Origin: Crossaster papposus
Lineage: Eukaryota; Echinodermata; Asteroidea; Velatida; Solasteridae
DNA length: 64,000 bases
Assembly (NCBI GenBank): GCA_037893245.1
Contig: JBAIAA010000777.1
Coordinates: forward strand, 434,001 to 498,000
Direction: 5' to 3'
The notes under the pieces were generated by a model. That model worked only from the letters and a program-made list of their open reading frames with translations. It was not told the origin of the DNA and did not search any database. Positions 48,828 to 59,678 of the stretch are shown piece after piece. Within the stretch, counting starts at the first letter, position 1; each line of letters opens with the position of its first letter. The position numbers and the translations under genes were made by a program.

Positions 48828-51611
48828 TTATCCGATTTTAAGTGGACATGTATGCCATGAGCCTCTGAAAATAGAGATTTTAGGGGCCATATAGCATGCT
48901 TTTAGTTCTAGGCAATTGATATGGTTCAATGATTCTTCGGAAGACCATTGTCCTCCAAAAGTCTGGTCGCCACAATGGACTCCCCAGCCCTGACGCGAAG
49001 CGTTGGTTTCGACAATAAAATCTGGCATGCGTCTGCGTATTGGGGCTGATGATGTTTTTAAATTAGAAGCCCACCAATTTAGGTCTGAAATGGCACCTCC
49101 GGATAAAGTCATGCGTGCCTCAAAGTTACCGCCATTTTGTGCGAGTGCCTGGTTCTTTTCAGTTTCTATTGTTCGTCTAAAGAAAGGCCCGTACGGCACG
49201 GCTAACTCGCATGAGACTAGTAGTCCTATGACTCTTGCTACATCCCGAATTTTGGGATGAGGGGAATGTGTAAGCTTACAAATTGATGCAACAATTTTCT
49301 CCCCTTTCTGTGTTGGGATGGATACCGTCATTTGTACTGAATTAAGTACGAACCCTAAAAAAATTATTTCTTGTGTAGGTTCCAATATAGACTTCTGTCT
49401 GTTTATGACTAATCCCAAATTTTCAGTGAGGGATGTCCGGGCTTTAATGTTCTTTAAACATTCATCAATTGTTCTGCCCAATAGTAGGGAATCGTCGATA
49501 TAGTCACAAGATTCGTGACCCATGTTTCTAAGTGTGGCAATTAAAGGCTTCATTACCTTAGTGAACACTCGCGGGGCGCTTGAAAGCCCAAAAGGCATGC
49601 AGGTAAACTCATATATTTTCCCTTGCCAAATGAATCTTAGGAACTTTCTGTGTTCTTGGGCAATGGGAATAGTAAAATATGCGTCTTTCAAATCAATAGA
49701 CGCCATGAAGCAGTTTGTTGTGATCAAATGCATTGCGTAATGTATTGTCTCCATTTTGAAATGGGAATATGCAACAAAAGCATTAAGCCCACGCAGGTTA
49801 ATAATGGGCCGAAACGACCCGTCTTTCTTCGGTCGGATAAAGATATTTGACAAGAATTGTCCTTTCGCATAGCTTGTTTCAACAATGGCGCCTTTTCCAA
49901 GCATTTTGTCTATCTCATCACGGACAAGACAAGTTTCATGAAGTGAAAATGTGATTTCACCAGGAGGGTTACGCTGTGAAGGCCATTTGGCAAATTCAAT
50001 CTGATAGTGTTGTACTGCGTTAAGAACCCAATTATCAGACGTGATTTCATACCATTTTGATATAAATTTAGCAAGCCTGCCTGCCACATTATTTGCACTA
50101 TCACATATGTGCTCGTGCATTATGTCATTAAAGACCATTTTGCTTGCCATATTATTTGCATTACCACATTTGTGCTCATGCCTTGCGGTTATTAAGGTGT
50201 TTTTTGGGTGAGCGTTTTCAAATTGTTGCTCGCTCATGAAACCATGCCTATGATTCCCAGATTCATTGAGTAACTCAGTTTTGTTAGTGTACATGTACTC
50301 ACTTACCGAAGTGCACGGATCTACTTGGTTGGTGCACTCCACTGTCTTGTGGGAGCGTACGGACGGGGCCTTCTTCTCCCGCCAGTTGGTGTCTCTGCGC
50401 TTGTAGTTTAAAGCGCCCTGGCGAAAGCTCCCCCGGTACGACTGGTATGGTCGTGCGTCCCTTCGGCGTTGGAATTGTCCATAGCCAGGTCTGCTCATGG
50501 AGCCTCTAAATCGTTGACCGACTTTCTTCCCTAATTTGTTAGTTTCTTGTATGTCCTTACATTGTTGGGTAAGGTTGTCCCCAAATAACTGTCCAGTTAT
50601 GGGTACGTGGGCAGAGCAAAGTCCCCCGAACTGTTGATTTAGATCGGGTTTGATCAGATCTCGTCTTCTGAGATTCATTTCGCGATTGGCATGTCCAATC
50701 ATGAAAACTGCGTCCAGTAGTCGGCTAATTTCGACTCTCGCATTGTCCAATTTATCGGACGCAGATGGGGCGTTGGCCATGTCCATTAGAGACTCAATTG
50801 CCCGTACAATTGGCACCGCACCTGCTAACATATATTGTTGGACCTTTTGCATTTTAATGTCCAGTGAACGGGTCTTTGGTTTTAGGGTATTCCATACCTC
50901 AGGGTTTACCCTGGTAACTCCCAGCGCCTCCACATTTGAGGGGCATTGCAGAATTTTAAGTTTTTCGATGACTTTGTCATCGGCCAGCTTTTGACGCATC
51001 ATTTTGGTTATGAGCCCAGCCAATTTCTCGTTTATTGGGGCTCCAGTTGCACTCTCGTCATCGTACTGTTGTTCGTAGTTCTGAAGTACGGTAATGTCGG
51101 ACTTTCCTTGCTCAGCTCGCTGCTTGTTTTGCAGAAGATCGTCGACAGCCTTGTCGACATTCAGGGTAGAGTCCGAATCGTCATCAGATGTCGGGTCACA
51201 CTTGGCCCGTTTGGGGAGTGGCCCAGATAAAATGAAATTCTGGACCTCTTCCATAGCATTAGCCATAGAGGAAAGCTGGCACTGAAGGGTTTCAAACTCT
51301 TTACGACTGACAGATTCGTTAGACTTGCGTTTTACTTTGCCCGGGGCTTTAATTTTACCCGATGGTCTATCCAGCGGATTGCCGCTGAAGGAGTTAGAGG
51401 GGCCGGACTCGTCTAGTCGAGTCCCTAGAGTTGTCTCCTTGTCTGAGGCCCTGCCTAGCAATTCTAGTATATCGACCTGGTCGGTCATTGTAGTGATATA
51501 AATTGTACGCAACGATACACTCCGGTCACAAAAAATGCACTGAGGAACTTGTGCCTCGTGCGTGGTTATATAGGGAGACCACCATTGTTCTTTTACAATA
51601 GGTGCTCTCAA
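48828..51611 (-). CDS. DIRS gag-like and reverse transcriptase polyprotein
   Basis: An open frame of 927 codons. Residues 40-420 are gag-like: a charged region, RKEFETLQ coiled-coil segment and an Arg/Gly-rich stretch near 365-405. Reverse transcriptase spans about 570-760, with the first catalytic Asp at 640 (SIDLKDAYF), PFGLSSAPRVFTK near 673 and the YIDD active site at 704-707. RNase H begins near 864, but its first acidic residue is Asn (VETNAS where the family has Asp), so RNase H is likely dead. The frame breaks after residue 927. A Met at 42 (MTDQVDILELL) is a more likely start than the first Met. This is the longest intact frame in the window. Confidence 0.85.
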   Translation of the reverse strand: MRAPIVKEQWWSPYITTHEAQVPQCIFCDRSVSLRTIYITTMTDQVDILELLGRASDKETTLGTRLDESGPSNSFSGNPLDRPSGKIKAPGKVKRKSNESVSRKEFETLQCQLSSMANAMEEVQNFILSGPLPKRAKCDPTSDDDSDSTLNVDKAVDDLLQNKQRAEQGKSDITVLQNYEQQYDDESATGAPINEKLAGLITKMMRQKLADDKVIEKLKILQCPSNVEALGVTRVNPEVWNTLKPKTRSLDIKMQKVQQYMLAGAVPIVRAIESLMDMANAPSASDKLDNARVEISRLLDAVFMIGHANREMNLRRRDLIKPDLNQQFGGLCSAHVPITGQLFGDNLTQQCKDIQETNKLGKKVGQRFRGSMSRPGYGQFQRRRDARPYQSYRGSFRQGALNYKRRDTNWREKKAPSVRSHKTVECTNQVDPCTSVSEYMYTNKTELLNESGNHRHGFMSEQQFENAHPKNTLITARHEHKCGNANNMASKMVFNDIMHEHICDSANNVAGRLAKFISKWYEITSDNWVLNAVQHYQIEFAKWPSQRNPPGEITFSLHETCLVRDEIDKMLGKGAIVETSYAKGQFLSNIFIRPKKDGSFRPIINLRGLNAFVAYSHFKMETIHYAMHLITTNCFMASIDLKDAYFTIPIAQEHRKFLRFIWQGKIYEFTCMPFGLSSAPRVFTKVMKPLIATLRNMGHESCDYIDDSLLLGRTIDECLKNIKARTSLTENLGLVINRQKSILEPTQEIIFLGFVLNSVQMTVSIPTQKGEKIVASICKLTHSPHPKIRDVARVIGLLVSCELAVPYGPFFRRTIETEKNQALAQNGGNFEARMTLSGGAISDLNWWASNLKTSSAPIRRRMPDFIVETNASRQGWGVHCGDQTFGGQWSSEESLNHINCLELKACYMAPKISIFRGSWHTCPLKIG

Positions 51612-51682
51612 GTGTGACGATACATTCCGGTGATAGGTGCAATCTCACGTAAGTCCGAAGTGCCATGTGGTAGCGAGGTAGA

Positions 51683-52583
51683 ATTCGAGTCATGTGGTGA
51701 ACATGTCACGACCTATCTTCCAATTTAAAATTAAAACATGGTTTACCCACGATTAAAAATCAAAATTCACGTGGGTCGATCATGTATGCACAGTACACGA
51801 CTACACGTCACACCCTATAGCCTTCGTATTATATTTTTTTTTTTTTTTTTTTTTAAATGGTCAAATTTATCATTGTTTTCAAAAAAAAAGGAAAAAAAAG
51901 AAAAAATGAGGCGGCCCCCAAAAAGGAAACGGGCGGTGACGCTAAACATGTTTTTTTTTTTTATTTGGCCTAATCAACCACATCTTAGTGTTCTAAGCTA
52001 AGTTTTGTTGATAAGTATTCATTTAATTATGGTATTTACGAATATTTGTGCACATGTATTTAGCATTTGTTGTGGGTATATGTACAATATTGTGTGCCAA
52101 TATATACATTTGTTTCGTGATTTACTGCGTTTACCATTTCGTGGGTAAACAAAAAATCACAATTCTTTGCTGGGGACGCCATTTTAAATTTTTAAAGAAT
52201 GGTCATTGTATCTATTGTGATTTAAACTCAAACATTTCTCAGCTTACGCGCTTAACCATTATTGTGATCAAAGAATGGTTATTGTGTTTATTGTGATTTA
52301 AATTTTTAACATTCCATGGCCTGTGTTAATTAAATCAGCGTCTTTTGTGAATTTGTAGCTATACTCTGTGGACGCCTGCAGTAGTCGGGTTTGGCTGGAG
52401 GATAGTCGAGTCTGCACCTAGTTGGCCCATGGAGCAATAAACTAGTATATTACTCCATGGTTGGCCACAGCAAGGGTCTGCTTTTTGGCTGTTAAATTTC
52501 CAATAGCCTTCTGATGGTGGTCAATGATAGATTTTCAAATGCACTGCACTATTTTATTTTTGAATCGGGGGAGTAATATGATC
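51683..52583. other. Spacer before LINE ORF2, unit 2
   Basis: Homologue of 15753-16590, with longer T and A runs (51834-51907). No gene. Confidence 0.5.
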
Positions 52584-52704
52584 AGGAGATCGACTACTTA
52601 GTGTATATCTGCTTTTTCCTTAATTTCACATCTTTTGTAGACAATAATATTGATTCCGACCTAAACTATGATTGACCAGATATTAGCTGTGATTATAATG
52701 ACCA

Positions 52705-54017
52705 GGGCCCAATTCCATAAAAGCATTCTAACTTAGTATATTACTAGGTTTTAGCAAGATTCCAAATGCCTAGTTGGTTGCTTGCTATAGCAATCAACTA
52801 AATCGCATTCCATAACACCATTCTATGAAACATTCTTACTAGTTGTTTGCTTGCACTCTTGCTAGAATGGTGTGGTGTTTGCATAATCCCCAAAGTACAT
52901 GGTCAGTTTAAATTAACAATAGGGAAAGAGTTCAAATCAGGTCATGCTGTGGGTTGTATTGTAAATGCATTCCTCTGTACCCTATTTAACCCTCAGCTGC
53001 ACCAACTAAAATTTTTTTAAGGGATGCACAAAGGGGATCCATCGGTAGGCATTTTATGTTGGGGGGTAAATAACTGTGTTGGGGGGGCCCAAATCTTGTT
53101 CTAATGGTTTGAACAGATGGATATAAGGACCCTGGACACACATATCAAAGATTTAAACATTCTGGCTATTTTATGTATTTTTTTAAGGACATCCATTGCA
53201 AGCATGTAAACATTGAAATCAGTATTGCGCAATACAGACATGAAACAGCAATAGGATACACACTGTACAAATAACAACGACCAACAGCTCTAACTACCCC
53301 CCAGGTGATGTCTGGGTCACGATTGATAACAGCTGTGTTTGTTATCTACCCCAAGGCCGCTCAAAGAGATGTCAGAGACTTTTTTTGACAGCGGCTATAC
53401 ACAATGGGATCAGATTTCGATTTGTTTGCACAACTCTATGGCTTTTGGCCAAAACCATTATTTTGAAGGGATGTTTCACCCCCTGAATGACCTCCTGGGT
53501 TAGAATTTTTTTCCCAGTCCATTCAGCAGGGTCTAGGGATGAAAAAAAAGGACAGCTCCATTGACTGAAAAAAAAAAAATATAATCAAACACATAGTTTG
53601 TGTCCACCCTTTGGAGGCGCGTTGCTAGACTGAGGGTATGTACATTTGTATCGGCGTAAGCACATATTTCAGAAATGGCTAATTCAGAGGGTGTTTCAAC
53701 TCCAAAAAGGGGAAAGAAGCCTAATTACTCGACTCAGAAAAATCTGTTCCTTGCAGAACGCTATGATGAGTTTAAGGTTATCCTTGACTCTGCGCATAAG
53801 GATGTCAATACAAATTCCCAAAAGATAAAAGATTGAAAGTGACTTAGAATGGTGCTAAGGACTTAGACATACCCCAAACCTGTTCTAATTTTAGCAAGCA
53901 ACTAGGAACCTTGCTAAGCGTATAATGGTTTTATGGAATAGATTTAACAAGAAACTAGAGATAGAAAGGAAGTTAGCAACCAACTAGGGCTAGAATGCTT
54001 TTATGGAATTGGCTCCC
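52705..54017. mobile_element. PIF/Harbinger-like element
   Basis: This 1313-bp insertion within the LINE has no counterpart in unit 1. Terminal inverted repeats share CAATTCCATAAAAGCATTCTA, preceded by GGGCC or GGGAGC. It contains a short Myb/SANT-like coding remnant (53676-53835) and a block inverted relative to the Helitron at 4157-4600. No clear 3-bp duplication is visible. Harbinger assignment rests on the Myb-like protein and the GGGCC-type ends. Confidence 0.65.
53676..53836 (+). pseudogene. Myb/SANT-like DNA-binding protein remnant
   Basis: The frame from the ATG at 53676 reads KRGKKPNYSTQKNLFLAERY and then EFKVILDSAHKDVNTNSQ before a stop. This is the first helix region of the Myb/SANT-like domain found in NAIF1-type proteins, which PIF/Harbinger elements encode to bind their ends and import transposase. 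Only about 50 codons remain. Confidence 0.65.
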
Positions 54018-55532
54018 GGATACTTTCCTGAATACATTCACTGCTAATACTACTAATGTTAAATTACTTCATATTAATGCTCGTAGTCTCATTACAAATT
54101 TTAATAATATTTCTTATTATATTAATCTGTTAACCTTGGAGTTTTCAGTCATTGGTATTTCGGAGACATGGCTTAAGGATCTCAATGACCCCCTTATCCA
54201 GCTTTCTCACTATAACATCGAAGGTTTGTGTAGATCTGATAAAAGAGGCGGTGGAGTGGATTTTTATATCAATTAGAATTTATCTTATAAGTTTCGCAAT
54301 GAAATTTGTGTATTTAATTCTGATATTGAAGCTTGTTTTATTGAGCTGGATAATATCCATACAACTAATGTTATTATTGGAATCATCTATAAACCCCTAA
54401 TGCTATTCACGATAATTTTATAACCTATTTTACACAAATACTAGCTTAAGTAAATAACAACAAAAAGTGTTATATGATGGGTGATTTTATTATTAATTTA
54501 TTCAATTATAATTCTGATTGCAGTGTGACTAATTTTCTGAACATACTTAGCTCTTATTCCTTTTTTCCCAACTATTAGTAAATCTAAGAATAACAGATCA
54601 TAGTTCCACTTTAATTGATACTATTTTTACCAATGATTTCTCTAATCACTGTGCCGGAGTCTTAGTTACCGACTTAAGTGATCACTTGCCTGTGTTTTTG
54701 GTGGTAGCTAGTATTAAACAACAGTTTAATACCGACTCCAATTTTAAACGTGACTTTTCTGACGATAACATTGAACAGTTTATTGTTGATCTTAATGAGA
54801 CAGACTGGAGTCCCATAATAACTTATGATGTTAACGTAATGTACGATGTATTTATTGATCATGTTACGAAACTGTATAATCATCATTTTCCCCAAGAAGA
54901 AATCAATATTAATTTTAACAAACATAAATCTTCTTGGTTAACAAATGGTATTAATAACTCTATAAGAAAACATAATTATTTATACAAACAGTATTTGAAA
55001 ACTCATTCTATACAAAATAAAACCTGTTACACGAAATTTAGAAATAAACTCAATAGCTTGATTAAACTTGTTAAGAAAAACTATTTTAGTTATAGATTTA
55101 ACCACGAAAAATCGAACATCAAAGGTATCTGGAAACTTATTAATTCCTTGCTAAACAAATCTCAATCTAAGCATAATCCTTCTTGTTTTGTCTGTGATAA
55201 TAATGAAGTCCACGGTGATAGAAATATAGCTGATACATACAATTTGTTAATATTGGTAATAATATTGCTAGTCAGCTTCCGACTCCTGATACAACTTTCG
55301 AGTTCTACCTTAATGATAGATGTTCGAATTCTTTTTTCTTTATTCCCGTTTTACAAGAAAAAATGGCCAGCGGTAAGGCACCAGGATGGGATTGTATTAG
55401 TTCTATTGTACTAAAAAAAAAAGCTAAATATTCCTTAGTCGAGCAACTTGCCATTATTTTTAACAAATCTATTACTTCAGGAATAATCCCTGATGGATTA
55501 AAGATTGGCAAAGTCGTTCCCGGCTATATACA
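54018..55532 (+). pseudogene. LINE ORF2, endonuclease part (unit 2)
   Basis: Endonuclease blocks LLHINARSL and VIGISETWL are readable in 54020-54276, then a stop replaces a coding position of the unit 1 copy. A long frame (54686-55414) carries the linker between endonuclease and RT. The coding region is cut at 55532 by the LTR element. Confidence 0.8.
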
Positions 55533-57158
55533 TGTCACACCCCCCAAAAATCCACTTTTTGGGTTGGACAAGGTTTTATTGTTTAGGCCACTAAACCCCT
55601 TTAATTGTGTTCTTAACGGTGCCCAACTGTTATTTACGACCTGTCTCGGACATGAACTAGCTGCTTGACAAGTCAGGTTCGGGGCTAGGCCTCATCAGGG
55701 GGGGGCGGAGGGGGGCCCAAGAAAGTGCGCCACCAACGTTGAAATGTATCTCATTCGTTCTTCCACGCTCATGAGCCACACATCTCACACAGTAAATACG
55801 TATAGATCGCTACCGCGAAGCGCACCATTGAAACACGTACAGATTTGCTCCGTGTATCGCTCTCCGCATTTAGTGATTCATACAACGTCCGCAAAGCCAG
55901 GTACGCAGGCACGATCTACACGAATTTTGTTTGGGGCGATGTCATTTTCTGCCATTTTCGTTCGAAAACAACACGATAAAACGCAAGGGGGTCACAGGCA
56001 GATTTTTAAAAAAAATCAGTATATCACTGCTACATCCTTTTTTAACGTATCCATGGAAAAAAATGAGTGGGGTCAAAGCACGATTTTTCACAATTTATCG
56101 ATTATTATTGCCCTTTTTAGGGGAGGTATTTGTTAACGTCGTTTGAGTATTTGTGCACAATCTCCACGCGCATCAACGGTACGTCAACGCTTAATTTTTT
56201 CGACTGCTTTTTTCATTTTCAATACAATTTTTGTCATTGGATGATAAACATTAAGGTAAATAACAACCTTGTACAACTACAAAAGACAAGATGTTAAGAT
56301 TGGATGCCAAAAACTCTTTATTTTTCGAGTGAGAAAATTGTTCCCCCCTATTTTGAGAATGGACGGTACCACAGCGTTTCGCAATCACAGCCTCGAAGGG
56401 CCTTCCTCCCCCCCCCCCCCCCCCCCCTGGGCCTCATGTATGTGGTTTGGGTCATTCTGACTTCAGCCTGCGACCAGTCAGGATCAATGCCACCTTGCCT
56501 CCTACATGAGCCTTGTTTCCACTATTTCTACTGAAATAGGTGTGACCCCATATGCAGTTGACAAGACTCAAGACTCGAGACTCACGAGAGGACGAATTCC
56601 AGCACGGCATCCCGTTGTGATTGGATTTCCTCACCGTGCGTGCGTGCTGTAGGAGTGTCGCCTTCCACTGTTTTCACCATCCCGTTCCAGTATTCTGCAG
56701 TACATCAGTTTCCTCAGTTCATCTCTTCGACATCTTTTCCCAGTTCACCTTTGCCAGTCCATCCCCCACTTCAGTCTACATTTCGTGTCTTCTTCTTCAT
56801 CCAGATTCTGTGTCTTCTTCTCCATTTGTCGTCATTCTGAACTGAACTATTCGTTCGCGTGTCGCGTTTTATATGTGAACTATTCGCTCGCGTGTCGGAT
56901 AAATTCATCGCGTTTGTTCAGATTGAATCATCTATATCCTTTTATATTGCTGTTTTATAATAAGTGTTGATCTGTATTCATCTGTGATATTGTCAATTCT
57001 TGTTAATCCAACTGTTATATTTGTTTGTCCCTATTAATATTTGTTCTTGTGCGATTGTCCCATCGACCTGTAATTCTTTATAACTTTAAATTTAATTTTG
57101 TCTACCGCGGACCGGTATAATAAACATAAGGACTTCCGATCAGGAAGGACCTGTGACA
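55533..57158 (+). repeat. 5' LTR, split by a hAT element
   Basis: Pairs with the 884-bp 3' LTR. The extra 742 bp equal the 734-bp hAT insert plus its 8-bp duplication exactly. AATAAA-like signal near 57119. Confidence 0.9.
55688..56437. mobile_element. Non-autonomous hAT element with 8-bp target duplication
   Basis: The element proper is 55696-56429 (734 bp), between two copies of GGCCTCAT (55688-55695 and 56430-56437). It starts CAGGGGGGGG and ends CCCCCCCTG, the CAG/CTG-type ends of hAT transposons. The 3' LTR of the host element holds the empty site (one GGCCTCAT, near 58952). It has no transposase gene; short frames inside do not resemble one. Confidence 0.9.
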
Positions 57159-57401
57159 AAATTTGGAGGCACCACCCGGATTTGGTAGAATCGCTAATAC
57201 AGAATATTTATTAGCGACCCACAGTCAAACTATAAAGCACAAGATCCAATATTAATATTTGCTTGGATAATTGTAGATATTCCATTGTTCCCTGATATTT
57301 AATTGTGTTATAGATATTGTGTATTGTTGTTATATACTTGTGAAGTCATGTCCGAGACAGAGGGTAAAGTTGAGCTCAGTAGTGATTTAAGGATGCATTA
57401 G

Positions 57402-57659
57402 GTGAATTCTTACGACAACATGGCAAGTCCCTTGAAGACAAACAGTCACCCCCCAGACCAGCTCCACGTCCTAGGATTAGGAGCCCCACGTCCTATGGGA
57501 GCCCCACGACGGAGACCTATGGTGTGCTTCAACTGTGGCCAGATAGGGCACAGGATGGAAGGCTGCACCAATCCCCAAAATGCAGAACAGGTCCAGCGGC
57601 AAATGATGGCCCATTGCCAACCCCCAACTAACTCGGGAAACGACGATGGCCGCCAGTAG
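57402..57659 (+). pseudogene. Gag nucleocapsid remnant (CCHC zinc knuckle)
   Basis: An 85-codon frame with CFNCGQIGHRMEGC, a C-x2-C-x4-H-x4-C zinc knuckle that packages retroelement RNA. Capsid sequence upstream is missing or unrecognisable. Confidence 0.75.
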
Positions 57660-57759
57660 AGGGACGACCAAGCGGCCAAGCAACAGAAGCGTCCCTTAAG
57701 GCAAAATAGCAACCCAGGAAATCGTGTCGCCTGCAACAGCGTGAAAAGTACACCCCTCC

Positions 57760-57990
57760 AAGGAGTACCTGGTGGGCAACCCGTCCATCGTCAGCGCTGT
57801 TGTAGACGGGCACGATGTCTCATGCCTTTTGGACACCGGCTTACAATACAAGTGACATGCACATTCAAGGCTTTCTATTGTCAGAATCTGTGCAACTGCC
57901 CACTAGAACCCCTCACTAATTTGATGGTGATAGGAGCTAGTGGGCAAAGCGTGCCATACATTGGGATAGAGATGTCAGTGAGCTTCACTT
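57760..57990 (+). pseudogene. Retroelement protease remnant
   Basis: In the frame reading NPSIVSAVVDGHDVSCLLDTG the DTG active-site triad of a pepsin-like retroelement protease is visible near 57828-57836. The frame is broken soon after. It follows the zinc knuckle, as in Gypsy-type Gag-Pol. Confidence 0.65.
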
Positions 57991-58149
57991 AGGAGAAGGC
58001 GGGCGTGGATATGATAAGAGAGACCTGTAGTTACTCCCTTGTGGGTTTCTTCCCAAAGCCCCGGCAAAGCCGTCAACTACTGTCTGTCCAAAGCCAGCCC
58101 CAAGAATCTCACTACGCCAATCAAGAGGTAAATATAACCAGCCAGGGAA

Positions 58150-58728
58150 ATTAATAATTCACACCTCACCTCCTGGACATCCAAGTACCGAGAGGGATGG
58201 AGTACTGATTGAACCCAAAACACGGCCTGTACCAGCCCCACGGACGCTGCTTCCATACCCCACCAGTGACGAAGATCCACCAGCAATTATCCTCGATCCC
58301 GAAGCACCAGAGTTTGTTCCAGCTGAATTAAGCAGCCCCATGGGTCATCGACCCAGTGGATGAGGCTGACAGTGCCCCCTCCGGAGCTTCCTCTACGTCG
58401 GAACCTGTCTCCCTCCAAGAGACAACAAGTTCCTCAGAGCCGACAGAGCAGTGCCCCCTCTGGATCTTCCTCTACGTCGGAACCTGTCTCCCTCCAAGAG
58501 ACAACAAGTTCCTCAGAGCCTAATACTTCTTCGTCAGACGAGTCAACTCCAGATAGTCCAACGGCCCTAGCCAGACGTAGATATCCAGCCCGCAACAGGA
58601 GAGCACCTGAGCGACTTGGGTATAGCCGATTGAGACCTTCTGAGACTAAACTTATTGAAGAACACTTAGCAATCCAGAAGCAAAGTCTTACACTGCTTCA
58701 ATCTTGCATTGTGACCAAATACATGTAG
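58150..58728 (+). pseudogene. Pol C-terminal tail remnant
   Basis: The final frame (58360-58728) encodes a Ser/Thr/Pro-rich stretch and an ARRRYPARNRRAPERL motif, typical of the far C-terminus of Gypsy pol proteins. A 79-bp direct duplication (58371-58449 and 58450-58528) changes the frame, because 79 is not a multiple of three. The whole RT-to-integrase region between this and the protease is gone. Confidence 0.65.
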
Positions 58729-58794
58729 AAGCATTAGTTTCTGTCAAGTTATATTATAGCCATGTCGGGACGCCATGATTTTAGAAGGGGAGAG

Positions 58795-59678
58795 TGTCAC
58801 ACCCCCCGAAAATCCACTTTTTGGGTTGGACAAGGTTTTATTGTTTAGGCCACTGAACCCCTTTAATTGTGTTCTTAACGGTGCCCAACTGTTATTTACG
58901 ACCTGTCTCGGACATGAACTAGCTGCTTGACAAGTCAGGTTCGGGGCTAGGCCTCATGTATGTGGTTTGGGTCATTCTGACTTCAGCCTGCGACCAGTCA
59001 GGATCAATGCCACCTTGCCTCCTACATGAGCCTTGTTTCCACTATTTCTACTGAAATAGGTGTGATCCCATATGCAGTTGACAAGACTCAAGACTCGAGA
59101 CTCACGAGAGGACGAATTCCAGCACGGCATCCCGTTGTGATTGGATTTCCTCACCGTGCGTGCGTGCTGTAGGAGTGTCGCCTTCCACTGTTTTCACCAT
59201 CCCGTTCCAGTATTCTGCAGTACATCAGTTTCCTCAGTTCATCTCTTCGACATCTTTTCCCAGTTCACCTTTGCCAGTCCATCCCCCACTTCAGTCTACA
59301 TTTCGTGTCTTCTTCTTCATCCAGATTCTGTGTCTTCTTCTCCATTTGTCGTCATTCTGAACTGAACTATTCGTTCGCGTGTCGCGTTTTATATGTGAAC
59401 TATTCGCTCGCGTGTCGGATAAATTCATCGTGTTTGTTCAGATTGAATCATCTATATCCTTTTATATTGCTGTTTTATAATAAGTGTTGATCTGTATTCA
59501 TCTGTGATATTGTCAATTCTTGTTAATCCAACTGTTATATTTTTTTGTCCCTATTAATATTTGTTCTTGTGCGATTTTCCCATCGACCTGTAATTCTTTA
59601 TAACTTTAAATTTAATTTTGTCTACCGCGGACCGGTATAATAAACATAAGGACTTCTGATCAAGAAGGACCTGTGACA
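58795..59678 (+). repeat. 3' LTR
   Basis: 884 bp, near-identical to the 5' LTR without its hAT insert (for example 56546 C against 59066 T, and a C/T at 59137-like positions). Preceded by a polypurine tract at 58779-58794. Confidence 0.9.

Larger units (their letters stand above)
46723..51682 (-). mobile_element. DIRS-type tyrosine-recombinase retrotransposon
   Basis: Order on the minus strand: gag-like plus reverse transcriptase, RNase H, a DIRS-specific linker, and tyrosine recombinase. There are no LTRs or integrase. A terminal inverted repeat pairs about 46914-46944 with 51643-51675 (CACGTAAGTCCGAAGTGCCA). Extra complementary segments at 46827-46855 and 46914-46943 form the internal complementary region expected of DIRS. 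It occupies the position where unit 1 has 14156-15752. Ends are approximate. Confidence 0.85.
55533..59678 (+). mobile_element. Deleted LTR retrotransposon inserted in the LINE
   Basis: The element runs from TGTCACACC to CCTGTGACA and is flanked by TACA on both sides (55529-55532 and 59679-59682); the unit 1 LINE has one copy. Parts are a 5' LTR (55533-57158, containing a hAT insert), a primer-binding-like TGGAGGCACC tract just inside, a gag zinc knuckle, a protease DTG motif, a pol C-terminal tail, a polypurine tract (58779-58794) and a 3' LTR. RT, RNase H and integrase are missing, so it is non-autonomous. A Gypsy-type origin is likely from the tail and the 4-bp duplication. Confidence 0.88.

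Noticed and set aside
56269-56970. Overlapping frames in and after the hAT element as genes
   Set aside because: They lie in low-complexity hAT and LTR sequence and repeat in the 3' LTR without coding constraint.
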